This document shows positions 1 through 5,634 of a stretch of 5,673 nucleotides of DNA, piece after piece. Source of the DNA: an uncultured Thermoleophilia bacterium (GTDB lineage: Bacteria > Actinomycetota > Thermoleophilia > UBA2241). Numbering within the stretch: the stretch's first letter is position 1; the number at the start of each line of letters is the position of its first letter. Position numbers and translations under genes: made by a program. Below the pieces are notes generated by a model. The model did no database searches. It had not been told where the DNA came from and saw only the letters and a program-made list of their open reading frames with translations. The DNA lies in assembly GCA_903912585.1 (NCBI GenBank), contig CAIWHY010000081.1, positions 1 to 5,673 of the forward strand, written 5' to 3'.

Positions 1-81
1 AACGTGAAGTTCCACCTCCAGCGCGACCAGGACAACGGCGCCGGCACCAAGATGTTCCAGGTGTGGGTCAGCCAGCCGTGA
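1..81 (+). CDS. 3' end of an unidentified protein (partial)
   Basis: The first reading frame is open from the window edge and ends at TGA 79-81, giving the last 26 residues of a protein, ending in VWVSQP. The piece is polar with an alternating hydrophobic tail (FQVWVSQP), as in a final beta strand, and codon use is GC-rich like the neighbours. A strong GC hairpin begins about 20 bases after the stop, which fits a transcript end. The family cannot be recognised from so short a piece. It may be another exported protein because the next gene encodes a lipoprotein, but that is only a guess. Confidence 0.55.
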   Translation, partial: NVKFHLQRDQDNGAGTKMFQVWVSQP

Positions 82-101
82 GCGGCGCGGCCACGGCCGT
101 T

Positions 102-124
102 GCCTCGGGGCCTGGCCCCGAGGC
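102..124 (+). terminator. GC-rich stem-loop, probable terminator
   Basis: A perfect 10-bp inverted repeat (102-111 with 115-124, GCCTCGGGGC and its complement) encloses a 3-base loop. It lies between the stop at 81 and the ribosome binding site at 167. Only GTTTGG follows, so the U-tract of a classical intrinsic terminator is missing. Hairpins without U-tracts are common after genes in high-GC bacteria; termination here is inferred. Confidence 0.5.
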
Positions 125-166
125 GTTTGGCGGCCGCGGCGCGACGAGCGGAACGCGCTGTGAGTG

Positions 167-172
167 AGGAGG
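167..172 (+). promoter_or_regulatory. Shine-Dalgarno sequence fixing the GTG start at 180
   Basis: AGGAGG at 167-172 sits 7 bases before the GTG at 180. It is a consensus-quality site at ideal spacing and decides the start of the lipoprotein gene, placing the basic, hydrophobic signal peptide at the N-terminus. Confidence 0.8.
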
Positions 173-179
173 AAGGGCC

Positions 180-1574
180 GTGCGTCGTCGAGCGTTGACC
201 GGGTACGCGCTGGTGTTCGGGTTGGTCGCCCTGGTGACGCTGACGGGCGCCTGCAGCCGGGCACGTCAGGGCGAGGGCGTGACCCCGTCCACGCTCGGAT
301 GTGAGGCCAGCGCCGGCACAGCGATCGCCGGCCAGCCCACCCCATACACCTGCGCGGACAGCGACTTTCGCCCCGGTCCGCACGGCTTCTCGTTCGCCAA
401 CTGGGGCGGCGTGGACGCCGGCGACGCCATCACGACCAAGACGCTCGTCGCCCTGTTTGGCGCGGAGAACGTGTGCGTGGACGCGAACCAGAGCCGATGC
501 ACGCCACGGCCGGCCGCGCTCCAGTGGGCGGCGCAGATGAACCAACTGCTCGCCAACGGCAGGTGCGAGGGGATGTCGGTGGAGGCCGAGCGCTTCTTCG
601 CCGGGCTCACGAAGCTGAAGAGCGTGGACAAGAGCGCGCGCACGGCGGCGGGCCTCAGCAGGAGCAACCGCCGCCTCGTCGAGCAGATCGACTATTGGTG
701 GGCGACCCAGCTCATGCCCGAGGTCGCCGCTGCAGCGTCCGCGTCGCGGAGGCTGCAGCCCTCGGCGATCGTCGCCGCAGTGACGGCCGGCCTGCGCGAC
801 GGCAGCGCCAACACCATGGGGATCTACGCCAAACCGGGAGCCCATGCGCTGACCCCGTTCGCGGTCACGTACGACGAGCCGTACTTCTCCGTCTGGGTCT
901 ACGACTCCAATCATCCGGGGAAGCCGGGCCGCGTGCTCGTCGACGCGGCCACCGAGGCATGGCACTACCAGTCGCGGCCCAGCCCCGGCGCCGCCGCGGA
1001 CGGGGGCTGGAGTGGGTCCGGCCCCGGCGGCCTCGAGTACACGCCGATGTCCGTGCGCATGAAGGACTTCACGACGCCCTTCTCCGACAACACCGGCGAG
1101 AACGCCTTCGCCCTGGCCATCGTCGCGACCAGCGCGGACTCCTCGACCGAGGTGGACCTGCGCATCAGCGGTCCCGGCATCGACATCGACACCGCGGACG
1201 ACGGCCCCTCGCCCGAGGGCATGATCGTGCAGCAGATCGACGACGACGGCATCGGTCGGGCCACCCTGGTCTACGTGCGGCCCTCACTGCCCCTCGTCAT
1301 CACGCCCATGGCCAGCGAGAAGGGGGTCCCGGTGACGGTCTCGATCGACGGCCCGAAGCTGCCCTGGCAGAAGGTCACGCTGACCACCCCCGCGCGCGGC
1401 GCGCTTCCCATGCGCATCGAGGTGTCACCGGACACCGGTACCCGCGTGGTCGTGAGCGGCCGGACCACCGTCACGGTCTCCTACGACGCCGGCCGGGCGC
1501 GACTCTGCCGCACGACGGTCACCGGGCCGGGGGAGACGCGCGTGCCCACGGAAGCGGCGATCTCAGCGAACTGA
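180..1574 (+). CDS. Predicted lipoprotein with papain-like cysteine peptidase-type domain
   Basis: 464 residues starting at GTG behind a consensus Shine-Dalgarno. Residues 1-24 form a lipoprotein signal (RRR, then a hydrophobic stretch to TLTGA) with Cys25 as probable lipidation site; the -3 residue is Thr rather than Leu, still within the usual lipobox pattern. The protein should therefore be anchored outside the cytoplasmic membrane. GPHGFSFANWGG (66-77) precedes GRCEGMS (Cys129), GAHALTPFAV (His222) and VYDSNHPG (Asp242). The order Cys-His-Asp, with Cys beginning a helix and His and Asp on strands, is what I expect of a papain-like fold, and similar GxCxGMS/YDxNxPG proteins occur in actinobacteria. 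Residues about 285-464 are rich in beta-type sequence without a recognised domain. Cys41, 58, 99 and 107 could form disulfides. Catalysis is inferred: Glu130 follows the Cys and no Gln oxyanion residue was identified. Substrate unknown. It is flanked by a hairpin upstream and a gene-poor stretch downstream, so it is probably monocistronic. Confidence 0.8.
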   Translation: MRRRALTGYALVFGLVALVTLTGACSRARQGEGVTPSTLGCEASAGTAIAGQPTPYTCADSDFRPGPHGFSFANWGGVDAGDAITTKTLVALFGAENVCVDANQSRCTPRPAALQWAAQMNQLLANGRCEGMSVEAERFFAGLTKLKSVDKSARTAAGLSRSNRRLVEQIDYWWATQLMPEVAAAASASRRLQPSAIVAAVTAGLRDGSANTMGIYAKPGAHALTPFAVTYDEPYFSVWVYDSNHPGKPGRVLVDAATEAWHYQSRPSPGAAADGGWSGSGPGGLEYTPMSVRMKDFTTPFSDNTGENAFALAIVATSADSSTEVDLRISGPGIDIDTADDGPSPEGMIVQQIDDDGIGRATLVYVRPSLPLVITPMASEKGVPVTVSIDGPKLPWQKVTLTTPARGALPMRIEVSPDTGTRVVVSGRTTVTVSYDAGRARLCRTTVTGPGETRVPTEAAISAN

Positions 1575-1860
1575 CCGTGCTGATCTCACTTCGCGAGAGC
1601 TGACCGGCCGAGTCTTCCAGGTGCTTGCCCGTCTCGAGGTCGCCCCACCCGTAGCTGACCCGGCCGCGGCCCTTGTCCCCGGCCGCGGCGATGGGCTCCT
1701 TGACGAGGTAGACGCCGTTCGGGTCCTGCATGTCGAGGAGGTCTTGGCACACGAGCTCCGGCCGCCCGTGTTGCATCGGTGGCCAGGAGATCACGTCCAT
1801 GAACCTCGAGGAGTTGCCTGGTGCGAACACGCAGGCACCACGACCTCAAGGCGGTCAACC
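1575..1860. other. Gene-poor composite stretch between lipoprotein and HTH unit
   Basis: Apart from the reverse-strand Cache relic and the unsupported 5' extension of the DUF4160-like gene, no intact gene, RNA or convincing promoter is seen. The decapeptide-length palindrome-like GGCCGCGG motif appears twice (near 1663 and 1681) but is unremarkable in such GC-rich DNA. No terminal inverted repeats or target duplications were recognised. Confidence 0.5.
1612..1803 (-). pseudogene. Decayed fragment of a single-Cache (sCache) sensor domain
   Basis: Read on the - strand, this piece encodes MDV...MQHG, then PELVCQDLLDMQDPNG, YLVKE, GRVSYGW and ETGK. From memory these match, in order and spacing, the core of sCache_2-type extracellular ligand-binding domains: a DxxGxxLxHP-like strand, PxLxGxNLLDxxDxxG, then GWVDYxWxxPxTGK. 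Such domains occur in chemoreceptors, sensor kinases and stand-alone periplasmic proteins. Here only about 64 residues remain. The N-terminal helices, the usual C-terminal SYV...GxGIY strands, a signal peptide and a believable start are absent. The canonical Gly after ELV is Cys, and the DG turn is replaced by ISWPP. The frame stays open to 1519 but loses all resemblance and runs antisense to the lipoprotein gene. I read it as a relic rather than a working gene; no database search was possible. Confidence 0.45.
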
Positions 1861-2040
1861 CGCGGCGGCTACGTGTTCGTCACCTGGGTCGGGAATCACC
1901 CGCCGCGACAGGTACACGTCCTCCGCGACGGCGGGCTGGTCCTGAAGTGGAACCTCGACAAGGACGTGACCATGTTCGGCACGGCCACGCCGGTGCTCGT
2001 CGCGTTCATCCGCGAGCTCTGTGAGGAAGGGCGACTGTGA
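1768..2040 (+). CDS. DUF4160-like small protein, start uncertain (possible toxin-like partner)
   Basis: The supported part is 1861-2040, which encodes GGYVFVTWVGNHPP, QVHVLRDG, LVLKWNLD and a C-terminal helix IRELCEEG. This resembles DUF4160-type small proteins (GYxxxxWxxDHxPxHVHVxxxG...), often found in toxin-antitoxin-like pairs; one His of the usual HVHV is Gln here. No good start is visible: in-frame candidates are GTG 1768, TTG 1771, a distant GTG at 1621, and GTG 1873, which would remove the conserved GGY. None has a clear Shine-Dalgarno. The 5' part lies over the reverse-strand Cache relic (to about 1803), so the natural 5' end may be lost and 1768 is a placeholder. The stop overlaps the next gene's start by 4 bases, implying co-translation. 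Biochemical activity is unknown; the toxin role is inference only. Confidence 0.5.
   Translation: MLHRWPGDHVHEPRGVAWCEHAGTTTSRRSTRGGYVFVTWVGNHPPRQVHVLRDGGLVLKWNLDKDVTMFGTATPVLVAFIRELCEEGRL
2023..2030 (+). promoter_or_regulatory. Shine-Dalgarno sequence for the GTG start at 2037
   Basis: GAGGAAGG at 2023-2030 lies within the end of the preceding small gene, 6 bases before GTG 2037. It supports this start and the GTGA stop/start overlap, so the HTH protein can be translated efficiently even if the upstream gene has lost its own start. Confidence 0.7.
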
Positions 2041-2507
2041 AGATCGCATCCGTCAAGGCAAACAACCGGCGCCACGCCTTCGAGGTGACGTGCGTCAAAG
2101 GGGAGTTCGTCTTCCCCTACGAGAAGGCGGACCCTCAGCCGGGCAAGGACGACCCCATCGTCGAGCTCTTCATCGACCCGGAATCGGCGAGTGAGGGGTT
2201 CAGGTACGTCCTGGCCTCGGGCGCCGACGGGTGCGTGCTGCTCGACTGGGTCCTCGACTACAGCGAGGAGCCCGGCTCTATGCGGGACCTCCTCCTTCAC
2301 AACCTGACCGTGCAGGCGCTGGATCGTCTCGAGGCAACGCGGATCTCCAAGAGAGAGATCATCCGCCGGCTCGGCATCTCGCCGGCGCAGTTCTACCGGC
2401 TGATCGACCCCACCAACTACCGCAAGTCGGTGGACAAGATGCTCTCGCTGCTGCAGGTGCTGGGGTGCGAGGTCGACCTGGCGGTGCGAGACCGGCGCAG
2501 CGCCTGA
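2037..2507 (+). CDS. DUF2442-like / helix-turn-helix protein, probable antitoxin-type regulator
   Basis: 156 residues from GTG 2037, overlapping the previous stop by 4 bases (GTGA). Residues 1-78 (MKIASVKANNRRHAFEV, FPYEK, ELFIDPES, LDWVLDY) resemble DUF2442-type small domains, which accompany DUF4160 proteins. After a linker, residues about 90-150 form an all-helical DNA-binding region: LTVQALDRLEA, then SKREIIRRLGISPAQFYRLI (104-123) as the helix-turn-helix, then NYRKSVDKMLSLLQVLGCEVDL as in Xre/HigA-like regulators. The expected role is DNA binding, probably autoregulating its own two-gene unit and possibly neutralising the partner. No signal peptide or membrane segment is present, so it should be cytosolic. 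The small-partner-first order resembles HigBA-like loci, but the families differ. The fold-level call is strong; function as antitoxin is inferred from pairing. An operator could lie upstream of 1860 but none was identified. Confidence 0.75.
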   Translation: MKIASVKANNRRHAFEVTCVKGEFVFPYEKADPQPGKDDPIVELFIDPESASEGFRYVLASGADGCVLLDWVLDYSEEPGSMRDLLLHNLTVQALDRLEATRISKREIIRRLGISPAQFYRLIDPTNYRKSVDKMLSLLQVLGCEVDLAVRDRRSA

Positions 2508-2534
2508 GAGCGAAGTGCGGCGCGGCCGGGGCCG

Positions 2535-4490
2535 TCAGGCGTCCGCGCCGCGCTTCTCGAACTTCTTGCGCTGCTCGGTGCTGAGGATGTGCTTGCGCAC
2601 GCGCACGATCTTGGGCGTGACCTCGACGAGCTCGTCGTCGGCGATCCACTCCAAGGCGCTCTCCAGAGTGATGGCGCGCGGCACCTTGAGGCCGGTGTCT
2701 ATCTCCTTGGTCGACTGCCGGTAGTTGCCGAGCGCCTTGCGCTTCGTGGGGTTGCAGAGCATGTCGTCGGCGCGCGAGTTCTCGCCCACGATCATGCCTT
2801 CGTAGACCGGCGTCATGTTGCCGACGAAGAGCACGGCGCGGTTCTGCAGGTTCTCGAGCGAGTAGCCGGCGGCCTCGCCACCGGTCTGGCTCACCAATGA
2901 GCCGCGCTCGCGGCCCGGCAGATCGCCGCGCCACGGGCCGTAGCCGGTGAACCGCGAGCTCATCACGCCGAGGCCGCGCGTCTCGGTGAGGAAGTCGTTG
3001 CGGTAGCCGATCAGGCCGCGCGTGGAGATCGTGAACTCGAGGCGCACGAGGCCGGTGCCGGTGGACTCCACCGCGACCAGCTCGCCCTTGCGCAGGCTCA
3101 GCTCCTGGATCACCGTGCCCTGGTACTCGTCGGGCACGTCGATGATGAGCTGCTCCATCGGCTCGAGGAGCTTGCCCTTGGAGTCGCGGCGGGTGATGAC
3201 CTCGGGGCGGCTGACGCAGAGCTCGAGGCCCTCGCGCCGCATCTCCTCGATGAGGATGGCGAGGTGCAGCTCGCCGCGGCCGCTCACCTTCACTCCGTCC
3301 GGGCGGCCGAGGTCCTCGACGCGCAGCGCGACGTTGACGCGCAGCTCGCGCTCCAGCCGGTCCTTGATCTGGCGCAGCGTGGCGGGGCGGCCGTCCTGGC
3401 CGGCGAACGGGCCGTTGTTGACGAGGAAGAACATGCTCACCGTCGGTTCCTCGATCTCGAGCGGTGGCAGCGCCGCCTCGGCCGCCTCCCGCTCGGGCGA
3501 GGCGAGCGTGTCGCCGAGCGTGATGTCGGCGGGGCCGGCGAGCCAGACGATGTCGCCGGCCGTGGCCTCCTCGACCGCGCTGTTCTCGAGACCGCGCGTG
3601 ACCCAGAGGTGCGTCACGCGCCCGGCCGCCGAACCGGTCATCTTCCAGCCGGCGTCCGGGTCGCCCACCTCGAGGTGGCGCGTGGTGATGCGCTGCACCT
3701 CGTCGCCGATCTTGATCCCGCCGGCGAGCACGCGGCCGCAGCCGATGCGGCCGATGTAGTCGCTCCAGGCGAGCGTGCTCACCTGCATGAGGAACGGCGC
3801 GTCCTGGTCTACCTCGGGCGCCGGGACGTCGGACACGATCGTCTCGAACAGGTCGTTCATGGCGGCGTCGGCGAGCTCCTTGAGCAGCGCCGCCGACAAC
3901 GTCCCGCCGTCGGCGATGTGCGCCTCGCGCTCGCGTTCTTCCTTCTGGTACTCGTCCAGATCGCTGACGATCCAGCCCTCGAGGCCGGAGCCGTACAGGA
4001 CGGGGAAGTCGAGCTGCTCGTTGTTCGCGCCGAGCTCGACGAAGAGGTCGAAGGTCTTGTCGAGCGCGCCGGAGGGGTCGGCGTTGGGCCGGTCGGCCTT
4101 GTTGACGATCACGATCGGCCGCAGCCCGAAGCTGAGGGCGCGCATGAGCACGTAGCGCGTCTGCGGCATGGGGCCCTCGTTGGCGTCCACGAGCAGCAGG
4201 ACGGAGTCGACCATGCTGAGCACGCGCTCGACCTCGCCGCTGAAATCGGCGTGGCCGGGCGTGTCGATGATGTTGATCAGGTAGTCCTTCCACTCCACCG
4301 TGCAGTGCTTGGAGCGGATGGTGATGCCGCGCTCGCGCTCGAGGTCGTTGCTGTCCATCACGCGTTCGTCCACGTGCGCGCTGTCGCGGAACACGTGTGC
4401 GGCGCGGAAGATGCTGTCGATCAGCGTCGTCTTGCCGTGGTCGATGTGGGCGATGATGGCGAGGTTGCGTATCTTGTCGACGGCGTGCAC
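2535..4490 (-). CDS. typA: Ribosome-associated translational GTPase TypA/BipA
   Basis: 651 residues from GTG 4490 to TGA 2535. Translation-factor GTPase that binds the 70S ribosome and aids ribosome assembly and stress adaptation. All GTPase motifs are present: G1 AHIDHGKTT (14-22), G2 RGITI (54-58), G3 DTPGH (76-80), G4 NKAD (130-133), G5 YGSGLEGW (166-173). Domain II follows (about 225-335), then EF-G-like domains III and V (SGRGELHL 403-410, RGLIGYRNDF 491-500) and the BipA-specific C-terminal domain ending ADDELVEVTPKIVRVRK (617-633). It is about 40 residues longer than the usual 605-615, mainly through a charged stretch at about 174-207 and one near 266-295. The loop normally like KLTNxRAA is KALGNYRQSTKE, so this is a divergent subgroup. 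The start is supported by alignment (Ile-Arg-Asn soon after Met) with only a weak GAAAG site upstream. The gene converges on the HTH gene, with 27 bases between the stops. Confidence 0.97.
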   Translation of the reverse strand: MHAVDKIRNLAIIAHIDHGKTTLIDSIFRAAHVFRDSAHVDERVMDSNDLERERGITIRSKHCTVEWKDYLINIIDTPGHADFSGEVERVLSMVDSVLLLVDANEGPMPQTRYVLMRALSFGLRPIVIVNKADRPNADPSGALDKTFDLFVELGANNEQLDFPVLYGSGLEGWIVSDLDEYQKEEREREAHIADGGTLSAALLKELADAAMNDLFETIVSDVPAPEVDQDAPFLMQVSTLAWSDYIGRIGCGRVLAGGIKIGDEVQRITTRHLEVGDPDAGWKMTGSAAGRVTHLWVTRGLENSAVEEATAGDIVWLAGPADITLGDTLASPEREAAEAALPPLEIEEPTVSMFFLVNNGPFAGQDGRPATLRQIKDRLERELRVNVALRVEDLGRPDGVKVSGRGELHLAILIEEMRREGLELCVSRPEVITRRDSKGKLLEPMEQLIIDVPDEYQGTVIQELSLRKGELVAVESTGTGLVRLEFTISTRGLIGYRNDFLTETRGLGVMSSRFTGYGPWRGDLPGRERGSLVSQTGGEAAGYSLENLQNRAVLFVGNMTPVYEGMIVGENSRADDMLCNPTKRKALGNYRQSTKEIDTGLKVPRAITLESALEWIADDELVEVTPKIVRVRKHILSTEQRKKFEKRGADA

Positions 4491-4526
4491 GGTCGGGGTC
4501 TTTCTGTCGGGGTGGCTGCGGGATGA

Positions 4527-4545
4527 CGGCGGCCCTCGGCCGCCG
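4527..4545 (-). promoter_or_regulatory. Stem-loop in the typA leader
   Basis: A perfect 8-bp G/C stem (4527-4534 with 4538-4545) closes a 3-base loop 36 bases before the typA GTG. No U-tract follows on either strand. It could be a transcript-end hairpin for the upstream transporter or a structural element of the typA leader; the sequence alone does not decide. Confidence 0.4.
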
Positions 4546-4557
4546 CTGACGCTCGAA

Positions 4558-4585
4558 CGCCCGGCGAGGCTGCGCCGGCCGGGCG
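4558..4585 (-). terminator. Stem-loop between transporter and typA
   Basis: An 8-bp perfect inverted repeat (CGCCCGGC at 4558-4565 and GCCGGGCG at 4578-4585) encloses a 12-base loop. It lies downstream of the transporter stop and also at the expected 5' end of a typA transcript. It may act as a U-less terminator for the transporter, or as a protective 5' hairpin on the typA mRNA. Termination is only a possibility. Confidence 0.35.
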
Positions 4586-4592
4586 TCTGCCT

Positions 4593-4621
4593 ATTCTACA
4601 CGCCTAACGCCGCGGCGTCGT
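4593..4621 (-). promoter_or_regulatory. Candidate sigma70-type promoter for typA
   Basis: On the - strand TAGAAT (4598-4593) matches 5 of 6 positions of the -10 consensus and stands out in an otherwise very GC-rich spacer. Seventeen bases upstream lies ACGACG (4621-4616), which shares only GAC with TTGACA. A start near 4586 would give a leader of about 95 bases. It lies after the transporter's stop codon and would let typA be transcribed independently. Confidence 0.45.
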
Positions 4622-4652
4622 CCCGGTGCGCCCGCAGGGCGTGCCGCCGGTC

Positions 4653-5585
4653 TCAGCCGGCCGTGCTGCTCTGCGGCGTCCCGCGCAGCGCCTCCACCTC
4701 GATGAAGATGCGGCTCACCTCCGGGTAGGGCCCGTTGATCGCCTCCTCGATGCGGTGCACGGCGGCGTGGATCTGCTCGGCCGGCAGTCCCGGCGTGAAC
4801 TGCACCTCGATGTTGAGGAGCACGTCCTCCGGGCCGAGGTGCATGGTGAGCACCACGCCGAGGCCGGTCACGGCCGGATCGGCGAGCACGATGCGGCGGA
4901 GGTCGGCGACCATCTCGGGGTCCGCCGCCTCGCCCACGAGCAGGCTCCGGCTCTCGTAGGCCAGCCACATGGCGGCGGACACCAGGATGCAGCCGATCAC
5001 CACCGAGGCGAGCCCGTCGAGGACGGGGAGGTGCAGCAGGTGGCTGAGGAACACGCCGACGAACGCGACCGCGAGGCCGAGCAGCGCGGCCGTATCCTCG
5101 AAGAGCACGGTGAAGAGGCTCGGATCCTTGCCGTGATGGATGGCGGAGAGCGTGCGCCGCGGGCCGCGGGTCCCGCGGAAGGCGCGCCAGGCAACGCTGA
5201 ACGAGAGACTTTCGAACACGACCGCAAGCGCGAGCACGACGTAGTTGAGGGTCGGATTGTGCAGCGTGATCGGATGGCGGATGTGGTTGATGCCTTCGTA
5301 GATGGACATCCCGCCGCCGATGCCGAAGATGCTCACGGCGACGATCAGGCTCCAGAAGTAGACCTCCATGCCGTGCCCGAACGGGTGGTGCTCGTCGGCA
5401 GGCCTGGCCCCACGGTTGAGGCCGTGGTAGAGCAGGCCGCCGTTGCCGGTGTCTACCAGCGAGTGGATGCCCTCGGAGATCATCGCCGAGCTGCCGGTGA
5501 TGCTGCCGGCCGCGAACTTGATCGCCGCGATCGCCACGTTGCCGATGATCGCGGCCACCACGGCCTTCTTGGATTCGGCTGCCAT
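4653..5585 (-). CDS. Cation diffusion facilitator (CDF) transporter, ZnT9-like
   Basis: 310 residues from ATG 5585 to TGA 4653. Predicted proton-coupled exporter of divalent metal ions in the cytoplasmic membrane. Six membrane segments are visible at about 8-28, 32-54, 75-97, 113-133, 157-179 and 188-209, then a cytosolic C-terminal domain (about 218-300, ADPEMVADLRRIV to ... RIFIEVEAL). TM2 has the metal-binding HSLVD (His41, Asp45), followed by the loop HHPFGHG (66-72) that marks the ZnT9-like (SLC30A9) branch, as does KDPSLFTVLFEDTAALLG (153-170). In TM5 the usual HxxxD is VLFED (Val160, Asp164), with Glu163 next to the Asp, so site A differs from YiiP. Length is normal. The substrate (Zn, Mn, Co, Ni or Fe) cannot be told. 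There is no clear Shine-Dalgarno; a -10-like box lies 6 bases before ATG. typA follows on the same strand after 162 bases, probably with its own promoter. Confidence 0.93.
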   Translation of the reverse strand: MAAESKKAVVAAIIGNVAIAAIKFAAGSITGSSAMISEGIHSLVDTGNGGLLYHGLNRGARPADEHHPFGHGMEVYFWSLIVAVSIFGIGGGMSIYEGINHIRHPITLHNPTLNYVVLALAVVFESLSFSVAWRAFRGTRGPRRTLSAIHHGKDPSLFTVLFEDTAALLGLAVAFVGVFLSHLLHLPVLDGLASVVIGCILVSAAMWLAYESRSLLVGEAADPEMVADLRRIVLADPAVTGLGVVLTMHLGPEDVLLNIEVQFTPGLPAEQIHAAVHRIEEAINGPYPEVSRIFIEVEALRGTPQSSTAG

Positions 5586-5591
5586 GGCCGC

Positions 5592-5597
5592 AGTCTA
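5592..5597 (-). promoter_or_regulatory. Candidate -10 box for leaderless transcription of the CDF gene
   Basis: On the - strand TAGACT (5597-5592), a TANNNT box, is separated from the ATG by only 6 bases (GCGGCC). This places transcription start at or next to the start codon. No Shine-Dalgarno is visible in the same region. No convincing -35 hexamer was found (CGGTCG at 17-base spacing is weak). Confidence 0.4.
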
Positions 5598-5634
5598 CCC
5601 GGTGTAGCTGACGACGACCGGGCGTTCACGCAGA

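Noticed and set aside
473..1603. A 376-codon open frame on the + strand inside the lipoprotein gene
   Set aside because: Arg/Gly/His-rich translation typical of an out-of-frame reading of GC-rich DNA, with no motif and no ribosome site.
1662..1690. Repeated GGCCGCGG palindromes as a regulatory or recombination site
   Set aside because: They fall inside the Cache relic as Ala/Gly/Arg-type codons, and such strings are common in GC-rich DNA.
1621..1767. A long N-terminal extension of the DUF4160-like gene starting at GTG 1621
   Set aside because: The extension reads antisense to the Cache relic, resembles no protein and has no ribosome site; openness alone is weak evidence at this GC content.
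1821..2024. A 67-codon + strand frame starting GTGCGAACACGC
   Set aside because: Arg/His/Pro-rich and out of frame with the DUF4160-like signature. At most its first codons could be a frameshifted true start.
2508..2534. A terminator between the convergent HTH and typA genes
   Set aside because: Only a 4-bp G/C stem can form in the 27 bases and there is no U-run, too weak to call.
2359..4293. A 644-codon second open frame on the - strand overlapping typA
   Set aside because: Arg/Ala-rich shifted frame of typA, lacking any GTPase motif.
3264..4526. A 420-codon open frame on the + strand antisense to typA
   Set aside because: It is the mirror of typA codons; its protein is Ala/Val/Asp/Glu/His-rich with no family resemblance, and typA is certain.
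4629..4641. Small hairpin just after the transporter stop as its terminator
   Set aside because: A 5-bp stem with a 3-base loop and no U-tract is expected by chance in this base composition.
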